Source: Actinomycetospora lemnae (GTDB lineage: Bacteria; Actinomycetota; Actinomycetes; Mycobacteriales; Pseudonocardiaceae). From it: DNA of 64,000 nucleotides. The DNA lies in the NCBI RefSeq assembly GCF_028737315.1, contig NZ_JAQZAO010000005.1, positions 124,001-188,000 on the forward strand, in the 5' to 3' direction. This document shows, piece by piece, positions 23,047-31,564 of the stretch (positions within the stretch are counted from its first letter, which is position 1; each line of letters opens with the position of its first letter). The notes under the pieces were generated by a model, which was not told the origin of the DNA, made no database searches, and was given only the letters and a program-made list of their open reading frames with translations. The position numbers and the translations under genes were made by a program.

Positions 23047-24993
23047 TCAGTTCCCGCCGGGGAACAGCCCGCCGCCGTCGTCGCCCCCGGGCTGGTAGCG
23101 GCCGACGACGACCGCCACGCTCGACCCGGGATCGGCGGTCGAGCCGGCGGACGGGTTCTGGCTGAGGATCTTCCCGTCCTGGGACGGATCGTTGACCGCC
23201 TGCGAGGTCCGCTGCAGGTTCCCACCGCGGAATCCGGCGTTGACCAGCGTCTGCACCGCCTCGGAGGGCAGCTGCCCGACCAGCGACGGCACCTGCACCT
23301 GGCCCTCGCCGCCCCGCGACACCCGCAGCGTCACCGTCGAGTTGCGCGGGACGGTGGATCCGGAGCCCGGGTCGGACGCGACGACGGTGCCCGCGGCCCC
23401 GCTCCCGTCGACCTCGGTGACCTCGACCTGCAGCCCCACGCCCTCGAGGGTCGTCGTCGCGGTCTGGCGGTCCTGGCCGACGACGTCGGGCACGCGCAGC
23501 GTCTCGCGCTCGCGCCCGATCGTCAGCTGCACCGGCGTGCCCGGCGCCAGGAACTGGCCCGGCGCCGGCTCCTGGGCGAGCACGCGGCCGATCTGGCGCG
23601 AGTCGTCGACCTCGCGCTGCTGGGGGACCGGTGCCAGGGTCAGGCCGAGGCGCTGCACGCTCGCCTGCGCCTCGTTGGCCGTCTGCCCGGTGAGGTCGGG
23701 GACCTGGACGCGGTCGGGACCGCGCCCGACCCGCAGCTCGACGACGCTGCCCGGCGGCACCTCGAGCCCGCCGCTCGGGTTGGTCGTGACGACCTGGCCC
23801 ACCTGCTCGGGCGTCGACGCCACGGGCACGACCGTCGGGCGCAGGCCCGCGGTCGACAGGGTCTGCAGCGCCGCGGCCTGCTGCTGGCCGACGACGGTCG
23901 GCACCGCGACGGTGTTGGCCCCCGGCGAGAACAGAAAGTACGCCCCGACCAGTGCCGCGAGCAGGACGAGCACGCCGACGAACCCGAACGCCCGCCGGCG
24001 GCCGCGCCGGCGGCGCGCCTCGGACTGCTCGGCCTGCCACGCGGTGAAGTCGTCGACCTCGTCGACGGGACCGGTGGCGCGGGCGACCGGCTGGCTGCCG
24101 GTCATGTACTCGGTGCGCTCCTGCTCGGTCATCACCATCGGCGCGCCCACCCGCTCGCCGGACAGGACGCGGTAGAAGTCCTCGCGCATCTCGTCGGCGG
24201 TCTGGTACCGGTTCGACGGGTTCTTGGCCAGCGACTTCAGCGTGATCGCGTCGAGCTCCGGGGGCACCCGCGGGTTGATCTCCGACGGCGCGGGCGGGTC
24301 CTCCCGCACGTGCTGGTAGGCGATCGCGACGGGCGAGTCCCCGGTGAAGGGCGGCCGCCCGGTGAGCAGCTCGAAGAGCACGCAGCCGGTGGCGTAGACG
24401 TCCGAGCGCGCGTCCACGGACTCACCGCGGGCCTGCTCGGGCGACAGGTACTGGGCGGTGCCGATCACCGCGGCGGTCTGGGTGACCGCGGGCTGGGCGT
24501 CGGACAGCGCGCGGGCGATGCCGAAGTCCATCACCTTCACCGCGCCGGCCGGCGTGATCATGATGTTGGCCGGCTTCACGTCGCGGTGGATGATCCCGTG
24601 ACGGTGCGAGAAGTCGAGCGCCGCGCAGACGTCGGCGAGGACCTCGCAGACCCGGAAGGGCTCCATCGGCCCCTCGGTCTTGACGATGTCGCGCAGCGTC
24701 CGCCCCGCCACGTACTCCATGACGATGTAGGGCAGCGGCACGTCGTCGCTGGGCGCCTCGCCCGTGTCGTAGACGGCCACGATCGCGGGGTGGTTCAGCG
24801 CGGCGGCGTTCTGGGCCTCGCGGCGGAACCGGATCTGGAACTGCGGGTCGCGGGCCAGGTCGGCGCGCAGGACCTTGATGGCCACGTCCCGGCCGAGCCG
24901 GACGTCGCGGCCGCCGTGCACCTCGGACATCCCGCCGTAGCCGAGCGCGGGCCCGAGCTCGTAGCGGTCGGACAGGAGCCGTGGGGTCGTCAT
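23047..24993 (-). CDS. pknB: Ser/Thr protein kinase PknB with four PASTA domains
   Basis: A 648-residue membrane kinase. The cytoplasmic kinase domain spans residues 1-280: glycine loop LGYGGMSEVH, K40 (VAIK), catalytic D138 (HRDVKPAN), D156 (DFG) and activation-loop T171/T173 (VTQTAAVIGTAQY), the same numbering as M. tuberculosis PknB. One transmembrane helix lies at about 332-352, followed by four extracellular PASTA repeats (each with VPxxxGQ) that sense muropeptides/lipid II. It ends in a Gly-rich tail. Last gene of the fhaA-to-pknB operon, 2 bp after pknA, and it abuts the convergent pabA gene. It controls peptidoglycan synthesis and division. Confidence 0.97.
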   Translation of the reverse strand: MTTPRLLSDRYELGPALGYGGMSEVHGGRDVRLGRDVAIKVLRADLARDPQFQIRFRREAQNAAALNHPAIVAVYDTGEAPSDDVPLPYIVMEYVAGRTLRDIVKTEGPMEPFRVCEVLADVCAALDFSHRHGIIHRDVKPANIMITPAGAVKVMDFGIARALSDAQPAVTQTAAVIGTAQYLSPEQARGESVDARSDVYATGCVLFELLTGRPPFTGDSPVAIAYQHVREDPPAPSEINPRVPPELDAITLKSLAKNPSNRYQTADEMREDFYRVLSGERVGAPMVMTEQERTEYMTGSQPVARATGPVDEVDDFTAWQAEQSEARRRRGRRRAFGFVGVLVLLAALVGAYFLFSPGANTVAVPTVVGQQQAAALQTLSTAGLRPTVVPVASTPEQVGQVVTTNPSGGLEVPPGSVVELRVGRGPDRVQVPDLTGQTANEAQASVQRLGLTLAPVPQQREVDDSRQIGRVLAQEPAPGQFLAPGTPVQLTIGRERETLRVPDVVGQDRQTATTTLEGVGLQVEVTEVDGSGAAGTVVASDPGSGSTVPRNSTVTLRVSRGGEGQVQVPSLVGQLPSEAVQTLVNAGFRGGNLQRTSQAVNDPSQDGKILSQNPSAGSTADPGSSVAVVVGRYQPGGDDGGGLFPGGN

Positions 24994-24995
24994 CC

Positions 24996-26408
24996 TCAGA
25001 ACTCCTGACAGGTGACGGTCACGGTCTCCCCGCGCGGGACCTCGCCGGTCGGCGAGAGGTAGAGCACCCGGCAGCGCGACGGGTCCGACGGCTCGCCGCC
25101 GAGGATCGTCGCCACCTCGGGGTCGAGACCCGACTCGCGCAGGGCGGCCGAGGCCACCGAGGCGGGGCGCCCGACGTAGTCCACCGGGTTGACCGACACC
25201 CCGTTCGCAGCGGACGAGGACGTCGTCGTGCGTGAGCTCCGCGTGGTCGTCGGGCTCGGTGTCGTGGTGGTCGACGACGCCGTGGTGCTCGCGGCCGGGG
25301 GCGGCGGGCTCGACGTCTCGACCGAGTTCATCACCCAGATCACGCCGGCGATCAGCAGCAGCGCGACCAGGGCGAGCGCGGCGACCGTGCCCCACGGCCC
25401 GCGGCGCCGGGGCTCCTCGGGCCGCGACGCCCAGCGGTCGGGACGCTCGGCCCCGCGCGGCGGCGACGGCTCGCGCGACATGGCGGGCGCGACGCGCGTG
25501 GCCGGGTTGACGCGCTCGGTGGGCGCGTTGCCGCTGCCGGGCAGCGGGAGCGGCTCGCCCCGGCGGACCGCGCCGACGGCGTGCGCGAACTCGCCGCCGG
25601 TGGCGTAGCGCTGGCGCGGGTCCTTGGCGAGCGTCGCCTCGATGAGCTGGCGGACCACCGGCGGGACGTCGTTCGGCAGCGGGGGCAGCGGGTCGCGGAT
25701 GTGCATCATCGCGACCGTGACGGCGTTCTCCGACAGGTACGGGCGCCGCCCCGCGAGGCACTCGTAGCCGACGACGCCCAGCGAGTAGACGTCGGACGCG
25801 GGACCCGCGTCGCCGCCGCCGGCCTGTTCCGGCGCGATGTAGTGCGCCGTGCCCATGACCATGCCCGAGCGCGTCACCGGCGCCGCGTCCACGGCCTTGG
25901 CGATGCCGAAGTCGGTGATCTTCACCTGGCCCGTCGGCATCACGAGGATGTTGCCGGGCTTGACGTCGCGGTGGACCAGCCCGCGCTCGTGCGCCGCCTC
26001 GAGCGCCCACCCGGACTGCTCGAGGATGTCGAGCGTGTAGTCGACGCCCAGGCGCCCGTGGACGGCCAGGATCTGGGCCAGCGGCTCGCCGCGCACCAGC
26101 TCCATGACGAGGTACGCGGTGGGCACCTGCACGGTGCCGTTGGCCGTCTGCCACTCCGTGGTGGTCTCGCCGTAGTCGTGCACCGCGGTGATGCCCGCGT
26201 TGTTCAGCGAGCCGGCGGTGCGGGCCTCGGTGCGGAAGCGGTGCAGGAACTCGGGGTCGCCGGTGAGCTCCGCCTTGAGGATCTTCACGGCGACGGTGCG
26301 CCCGAGCCGCGAGTCCTCGGCCTCCCAGACCTCGCCCATGCCGCCGACCGCGATGCGCCGGCCGAGCCGGTAGCGGTCGCCGATGAGCGAGCCGGTGGTG
26401 GGCGCCAT
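24996..26408 (-). CDS. pknA: Ser/Thr protein kinase PknA
   Basis: A 470-residue kinase. Glycine loop AVGGMGEVWE, K42 (VAVK), catalytic D148 (HRDVKPGN), D166 (DFG) and activation segment VTRSGMVMGTAHYIAPEQ. M. tuberculosis has two Thr where this loop has T179 and S181. After a juxtamembrane stretch, one transmembrane helix (VAALALVALLLIAGVIWVMN) is followed by a Ser/Thr-rich linker and one PASTA-like domain (VDYVGRPASVASAALRESGL). It shares one base with the pbpA stop (TGATG). With PknB it phosphorylates FhaA/FhaB-linked cell-wall targets. Confidence 0.95.
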   Translation of the reverse strand: MAPTTGSLIGDRYRLGRRIAVGGMGEVWEAEDSRLGRTVAVKILKAELTGDPEFLHRFRTEARTAGSLNNAGITAVHDYGETTTEWQTANGTVQVPTAYLVMELVRGEPLAQILAVHGRLGVDYTLDILEQSGWALEAAHERGLVHRDVKPGNILVMPTGQVKITDFGIAKAVDAAPVTRSGMVMGTAHYIAPEQAGGGDAGPASDVYSLGVVGYECLAGRRPYLSENAVTVAMMHIRDPLPPLPNDVPPVVRQLIEATLAKDPRQRYATGGEFAHAVGAVRRGEPLPLPGSGNAPTERVNPATRVAPAMSREPSPPRGAERPDRWASRPEEPRRRGPWGTVAALALVALLLIAGVIWVMNSVETSSPPPPAASTTASSTTTTPSPTTTRSSRTTTSSSAANGVSVNPVDYVGRPASVASAALRESGLDPEVATILGGEPSDPSRCRVLYLSPTGEVPRGETVTVTCQEF

Positions 26409-27889
26409 CAGCCGTCGCCCCTCAGCGCCGCGGCGATGACCGCGCGGCCGATCGGCGAGGCCACCGAGCCACCGGTGGCCTCCTCACCCCGGTTGCCGCC
26501 CCGCTCGACGATCACCGAGACGGCGATCTGCGGGTTGGGCACCGGGCCGAAGGCGTCGTACCAGGTGTGCGGCGGGTTGGTCTTCGGGTTCGCGCCCCAC
26601 TCGGCCGTGCCGGTCTTGGACGCGATCTGCACGCCGGGGATGCGGCCCTGGCCGGAGCCGTTGTTCTCCGACCCGATCATCAGCTGGGTCAACGTGTCCG
26701 CAGTGGCCCGGGAGAACGCGCGGCCCGTGCTGTCGGGCTCGGTCTGCTCCACCGTCGAGAGGTCCTGGCCCTGGATCTGGGCGACGGTGTGCGGGGCCGT
26801 CGTGACGCCGCCGTTCGCCACCGTCGCGGTGATCATCGCGTTCTGCAGCGGTGTCAGGCGCACGTCGCGCTGCCCGATGCCGGACTGGGCGAGGGAGGCG
26901 CCGTCGTCGAGGTCGCCGACCTCCGAGGCCTGGACCGGCATCGGGACCGTCAGCCCGGGGTTGCCGAAGCCGAGCGACGTCGCCATCTGCCGCAGGCGGT
27001 CGGCGCCCACCTGCACCGCGAGGTTCGCGAACGGCCCGTTGCAGGACTTCGCGAACGCCGTGGCGAACGGCACGGTGGCCCCGGGGCCGCACGGCTTGCC
27101 GTCGTAGTTCTCCAGCGTCGTCGTGCTGTCCGGCAGCGTGATCCGCGGCGCCGCGGTCACCGGGGCGTCGGGGGTGATGAGCCCGGCCTCGAGCGCGGCC
27201 GCCGTGTTGACGATCTTGAAGGTCGACCCGGGCGGGTAGGTCTCGCTGATCGCGCGGTTGGTCAGCGTCGGCGGGTCGTCCTCGGTGAGCTCGTTCCAGG
27301 CGTTCTGCTGCGTCGTGCCCGAGTGGCTGGCCAGCGGGTTCGGGTCGTACGACGGCGTCGACACCATCGCGACGATCTCGCCGGTCTGCGGCCGGATCGC
27401 GACGACCGAGCCCTGGTAGCCGCGGGAGGTCATCGCCTCGTACGCGGCGCGCTGCACGCGCGGATCGATCGAGAGCACCACGTTGCCGCCCGCCGGGTCG
27501 CGCCCGGTGACGGCGTCCGAGATGCGGCGCACGAACAGGCGGTCGTCGGTGCCGTTGAGCACCGGGTCCATCGCCCGCTCCATGCCGCCCGCGCCGTAGA
27601 TCTGCGAGTAGTAGCCGGTCACCGGCGCGTAGAGCGGCCCGTCGGTGTACTGGCGCAGGTAGCGCAGCCGGTCACCCGGGTCGGGGCTCTGGACGCTCTG
27701 GGCGAGCACCTCGCCGCCGGCCGAGATCTGGCCGCGCTGGCGGGCGTACTCGTCCAGCAGGACGCGGGCGTTCCGGGGGTCCGCGCGGTACTCGTCGGCC
27801 TTGACGACCTGGATCCAGGTGGCCTGACCCAGCAGCAGCAGGATCAGCACCATGACCGCGAGGGAGACCCGTCGCAGCGGGGTGTTCAC
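26408..27889 (-). CDS. pbpA: penicillin-binding protein PbpA (class B transpeptidase)
   Basis: A 493-residue class B PBP with an N-terminal membrane anchor (LAVMVLILLLLGQATWIQV). The transpeptidase motifs are STFK (in ETYPPGSTFK), SCN and KTGT (ASKTGTAEW). It crosslinks peptidoglycan in the periplasm together with the SEDS protein RodA encoded just upstream. Length matches mycobacterial PbpA (about 491). GTG at 27889 overlaps the rodA stop by 4 bp (GTGA), so translation is coupled. It is a target of PknB signalling in relatives. Confidence 0.95.
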   Translation of the reverse strand: MNTPLRRVSLAVMVLILLLLGQATWIQVVKADEYRADPRNARVLLDEYARQRGQISAGGEVLAQSVQSPDPGDRLRYLRQYTDGPLYAPVTGYYSQIYGAGGMERAMDPVLNGTDDRLFVRRISDAVTGRDPAGGNVVLSIDPRVQRAAYEAMTSRGYQGSVVAIRPQTGEIVAMVSTPSYDPNPLASHSGTTQQNAWNELTEDDPPTLTNRAISETYPPGSTFKIVNTAAALEAGLITPDAPVTAAPRITLPDSTTTLENYDGKPCGPGATVPFATAFAKSCNGPFANLAVQVGADRLRQMATSLGFGNPGLTVPMPVQASEVGDLDDGASLAQSGIGQRDVRLTPLQNAMITATVANGGVTTAPHTVAQIQGQDLSTVEQTEPDSTGRAFSRATADTLTQLMIGSENNGSGQGRIPGVQIASKTGTAEWGANPKTNPPHTWYDAFGPVPNPQIAVSVIVERGGNRGEEATGGSVASPIGRAVIAAALRGDG

Positions 27890-29607
27890 TCTCCTCGGGT
27901 CCTTCCTCGCGGGGCCGGGCCATGGGGGGTGGCGCCGTGGTGGCCGCCCGGTCCGGGACCGGCGTGACCGGCGTGACCGTGGCCGGCGTGACCGGGGGGT
28001 CCTGCCGCTCCGCCCTGTCCTGCCGCTCCGCCCTGTCCTGCGGGTCCTGCCGGGCCGGCGGTGGCCTCCTGGTGGCGCACGCCCTGTGGCGGGGTGCGCA
28101 CCTGGTCGCGCGAGACCATCTCGGTGCTCGCCTCGGCCAGCGGCGCGAGCGGGCTCTGGGGGCCCGCCGGGGTGCCGGGGCGCTTCTCCTGCGCGGGCTG
28201 GCGCGCCGCGTTCGACACCCGCAGGACCAGCGCGACGAGAGCGTAGTTGGCGACGAGCGACGACCCGCCGTAGGACACGAACGGCGCCGTGATGCCGGTG
28301 TTCGGGATGAGGTTGATGACGCCGCCGACGACGACGAACACCTGCCAGGCGATCGCCCAGCCGAGGCCCGCGGCGAGCAGCTTGCCGAACGTGTCGCGCA
28401 CGGCCAGCGCGCTGCGCATCGCCCGCGTGGCCAGCACGCAGTAGATGACCAGCAGGGCCGCGAGCCCGACGAGCCCGATCTCCTCGCCGAGCGAGGTGAA
28501 GATGAAGTCGGTGCTCGAGAAGGGCACGAGCTCGGGGCGCCCGGCGCCGAGCCCGGTGCCGCCCATCCCGCCCGTGGCCAGCCCGAACAGGCCCTGGCTG
28601 ACCTGGAAGCCGCGGCCGTTGTAGTCGGCGAACGGGTCGAGCCACACCGAGACGCGGACCTGGACGCGCGAGACGAACGTCCACGCGGCGAAGGCGCCGG
28701 CGCCGAAGATCGTGAGGCCGATGATCACCCAGGAGATGCGCTCGGTCGCCACGTACAGCATCACGAGCACGATGCCGAAGAACATCAACGACGTGCCGAG
28801 GTCGGACTCGAAGACGAGGACGGCCATCGCGACGCCCCAGGCCACGAGCAGCGGCCCGAGGTCGCGGGGCCGGGGGAACGTCATCCCGAGGAAGTGCTTG
28901 CCGGCGCTGGTGAACAGGTCGCGCTTGACCACCAGGAACGACGCGAAGAAGACGACGAACAGGATCTTCGCGAACTCACCGGGCTGGATGCTCGCCGGGC
29001 CGACCCGGATCCAGATGCGCGCGCCGTTGACCTCGGAGAGCGAGGCGGGCAGCACCGCGGGCAGGGCCAGCAGGACCAGCCCGACGAAGCCCGCCGTGTA
29101 GCCGTAGCGGGCGAGCGTGCGGTGGTCGGGCACGAGCCAGAGCACGCCGACGAAGAAGACGAGCCCGATCGCGGTCCAGCCGACCTGGCGCACCGCCTCC
29201 TGGGCGGGCTCCTCGTTGCCGAGGCTCGCCGCGCGGGCGATCCGGGCCAGGTCGATCCGGTGGATCATCACCAGCCCGATGCCGTTGAGCAGCGCGGCCA
29301 GGGGCAGGACCAGCGGGTCGGCGTAGGGCGCGAACTTGCGCACGGCGAGGTGCGCCAGCGCGAGCAGCGCCAGGTACGCCGCGCCGAGGTAGAGCAGCGC
29401 CCAGGTGAGCTCCTGCTCCTGGTTGGCCTCGACGAGGACCAGCGCGCCGGTGGTGATGACGGCGGCGAACGCGAGCAGCGCGAGCTCGACCCCGCGGCGC
29501 GTGGAGACGGCGGCCGCGACGGCCGGCCGCATCGCCGTGCGGTCGGCCGGGCGCTCGATGCCGGGCACCCCGGGCGCGCCGGCACCGGGAGCGGTGGGGC
29601 GCGTCAT
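27886..29607 (-). CDS. rodA: SEDS glycosyltransferase RodA/FtsW family with collagen-like tail
   Basis: A 573-residue polytopic membrane protein of the SEDS family that polymerises lipid II. Family motifs are NGARIWIRVGPASIQPGEFAKI, FESDLGTSLMFFG, FIFTSLGEEIGLVG and the final ITAPFVSYGGSSLVANY. The last 90 residues or so are cytoplasmic and odd: Gly-Pro-Ala triplets (GPAGPAGQGG, AGQGGAAGPP) then Gly/His-rich (HAGHGHAGHAG). Near-identical 18-bp DNA units encode part of it. ATG at 29607 shares a base with the pstP stop (TGATG). Confidence 0.94.
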   Translation of the reverse strand: MTRPTAPGAGAPGVPGIERPADRTAMRPAVAAAVSTRRGVELALLAFAAVITTGALVLVEANQEQELTWALLYLGAAYLALLALAHLAVRKFAPYADPLVLPLAALLNGIGLVMIHRIDLARIARAASLGNEEPAQEAVRQVGWTAIGLVFFVGVLWLVPDHRTLARYGYTAGFVGLVLLALPAVLPASLSEVNGARIWIRVGPASIQPGEFAKILFVVFFASFLVVKRDLFTSAGKHFLGMTFPRPRDLGPLLVAWGVAMAVLVFESDLGTSLMFFGIVLVMLYVATERISWVIIGLTIFGAGAFAAWTFVSRVQVRVSVWLDPFADYNGRGFQVSQGLFGLATGGMGGTGLGAGRPELVPFSSTDFIFTSLGEEIGLVGLAALLVIYCVLATRAMRSALAVRDTFGKLLAAGLGWAIAWQVFVVVGGVINLIPNTGITAPFVSYGGSSLVANYALVALVLRVSNAARQPAQEKRPGTPAGPQSPLAPLAEASTEMVSRDQVRTPPQGVRHQEATAGPAGPAGQGGAAGQGGAAGPPGHAGHGHAGHAGPGPGGHHGATPHGPAPRGRTRGE

Positions 29608-30986
29608 CACGGGACCCGGCAGTCCCGGCCCGGGACCTGCGGCTCGGTCGGCGCGGGCGACGCGACGGGCGCCTGGCCGGCGGCACCCGGCGTGCCGGGC
29701 ACGGCCGTCGGCGCGGCACCGGCGGCGGGGGGCACGGCACCCGGGACGGCGCCGGGCACCGGCGCGGGGACCACGGGCTCGCACGGCGGGAGCATCTGCT
29801 CGGTCCGCAGCCGGTCGACCGTCTGCTGGGCGCCCGGGAGGTCCTCGACGCGGATGCCGTCGCCGGCGAGCTGCTGGCGCGCGACGGGCGTCAGGTCGGC
29901 GACGCGCACGCCGGAGTCCTGGGCGACGCTCTGCAGCGAGACGCCGAGGAACGAGCCGGGCACGCCCTGGTAGATGACGACGGTGTCGTCGTCGCCGGCG
30001 ACGTAGTACTGGCTCGAGACGTAGATGGTCGCGGCGAGCACGGCGATGCCGGCGAGCGCGACGACGGCCAGCGCGGCGAGGGCCAGGCGCAGGCGTGCGC
30101 GGCCGGGCCGGCGGCGCGGGGACTCGGAGGCGACGGGCGCGGGGCGCGGCTCGGGCTCGCTGCGGGTCAGCGTCGCCGCCGACGCGCGCGCGGCCGCGGA
30201 GTCGCCGGGCGGCGGGTCGGCGCGGCCGTCGCCGGCGGCGCCGCCGTAGATGGGGTCGTGCTCGCCGTAGTCGACGTCGACGACGTCGGCGACGATGCAG
30301 GTGACGTTGTCCGGGCCGCCGCCCTTGAGTGCGAGCTCGATGAGGCGGTCCGAGCAGTCCTGCGGGTCGGGGATCGTCAGCGCGTCGGCGAGCGTCTCGG
30401 CGCTGACCACGCCGGACAGGCCGTCGGAGCACAGCAGGTAGCGGTCGCCGGCGCGGGCCTCGCGCACGGTCAGGGCGGGCTCGACGTCGTGGCCGGTGAG
30501 CGCGCGCAGCAGCAGGGAGCGCTGGGGGTGGCTCGCGGCCTCGTCCTCGGTGATCCGGCCCTCGTCGATCAGCGACTGCACGAACGTGTCGTCGCGCGTG
30601 ATCTGCGTGAGCACGCCGTCGCGGAAGAGGTAGGCCCGCGAGTCGCCGACGTGGACCATGCCCAGCCGGGTGCCGGCGAAGAGCACCGCGGTCAGCGTCG
30701 TGCCCATGCCGTCGAGGTCCGGCTCCTCGGCGACGAGCTCGGTGATGGCGTCGTTGCCCTGGGCGGTGGCCTCGGCGAGCTCGCCCAGGAGGTCGTCGCC
30801 GGGCTCGTCGTCGTCGAGCGGCACGAGCGCGGCGATGACCAGTTTCGAGGCCACCTCGCCGGCCGCGTGTCCGCCCATGCCGTCGGCGAGGGCGAGCAGG
30901 CGCGGGCCCGCGTAGACCGAGTCCTGGTTGTTCTGCCGCACCAGGCCCCGGTCACTGCGAGCGGAGTAGCGCAGCACCAGGGTCAC
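29607..30986 (-). CDS. pstP: PP2C-family Ser/Thr phosphatase PstP
   Basis: A 459-residue membrane phosphatase that reverses PknA/PknB phosphorylation. The PP2C domain (residues 1-240) shows RSDRGLVRQNNQDS, LLALADGMGGHAAGE (metal Asp), VHVGDSRAYLFR, CSDGLSG and GGPDNVT. A linker, one transmembrane helix (LRLALAALAVVALAGIAVLAATIYV) and an extracellular Pro/Ala-rich domain follow. GTG 30986 is preferred over 31001: an AGGA site precedes it by 7 nt and the protein then starts VTLVLRY as in Mycobacterium. Confidence 0.94.
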   Translation of the reverse strand: MTLVLRYSARSDRGLVRQNNQDSVYAGPRLLALADGMGGHAAGEVASKLVIAALVPLDDDEPGDDLLGELAEATAQGNDAITELVAEEPDLDGMGTTLTAVLFAGTRLGMVHVGDSRAYLFRDGVLTQITRDDTFVQSLIDEGRITEDEAASHPQRSLLLRALTGHDVEPALTVREARAGDRYLLCSDGLSGVVSAETLADALTIPDPQDCSDRLIELALKGGGPDNVTCIVADVVDVDYGEHDPIYGGAAGDGRADPPPGDSAAARASAATLTRSEPEPRPAPVASESPRRRPGRARLRLALAALAVVALAGIAVLAATIYVSSQYYVAGDDDTVVIYQGVPGSFLGVSLQSVAQDSGVRVADLTPVARQQLAGDGIRVEDLPGAQQTVDRLRTEQMLPPCEPVVPAPVPGAVPGAVPPAAGAAPTAVPGTPGAAGQAPVASPAPTEPQVPGRDCRVP

Positions 30987-31062
30987 GGGTCGATCCTGCA
31001 CGGGAGGGGACAGGGCGTCGTCACCCGGGTCCGGATGGGGGGCCGACGGTGCGGCGAGCTGG

Positions 31063-31545
31063 TCATGAGCGGAGCTCGATGACCGTCTTGCCGATCCTGA
31101 TCGGGGTGCCCGCGGGGACCCGGGTGGGTCCGGAGACCTTGTTGCGGTCGAGGTACGTGCCGTTGGTCGACCCGAGGTCCTCGACGTACCAGTCGTCGCC
31201 CGACTGGGAGATACGGGCGTGGCGGGTCGACGCGTAGTCGTCGTCGAGCACCAGCGTCGAGTCGTCCGCCCGCCCGATCATGATCGGACGGCCGTCCAGG
31301 GCGATGCGGGTGCCCGCGAGGGCGCCGGCGGTGACGATCAGGGCACGGGGCCCCGAGCGACCGCCGCCGCGGGCCGGCTTGGACGTTCCCCCACGTGTCG
31401 AGGGACGTCGGCCGCCGGGCGCCGCGGCCCGCAGACCCGAGGCCGCGTACAGGTCGCTGCGGACGACCCGCAACGCGGCGAGGACGAACAGCCACAACAG
31501 GGCCAGGAATCCGGCCCGCGTGATCTGGAGGACGAGTTCGGGCAC
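31063..31545 (-). CDS. fhaB: FHA domain protein FhaB (FipA)
   Basis: A 160-residue protein. An N-terminal membrane helix (LQITRAGFLALLWLFVLAAL) is followed by a basic linker and a C-terminal FHA domain with the phosphothreonine-binding residues in IMIGRADDSTLVLDD, YASTRHARI and [11 protein letters not shown]. In mycobacteria FhaB/FipA links FtsZ and FtsQ in a kinase-dependent way. GTG at 31545 fits the known family start. It is 19 bp downstream of fhaA in the operon. Confidence 0.94.
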   Translation of the reverse strand: MPELVLQITRAGFLALLWLFVLAALRVVRSDLYAASGLRAAAPGGRRPSTRGGTSKPARGGGRSGPRALIVTAGALAGTRIALDGRPIMIGRADDSTLVLDDDYASTRHARISQSGDDWYVEDLGSTNGTYLDRNKVSGPTRVPAGTPIRIGKTVIELRS

Positions 31546-31564
31546 GCCGACGGGCCTTCGGGCC

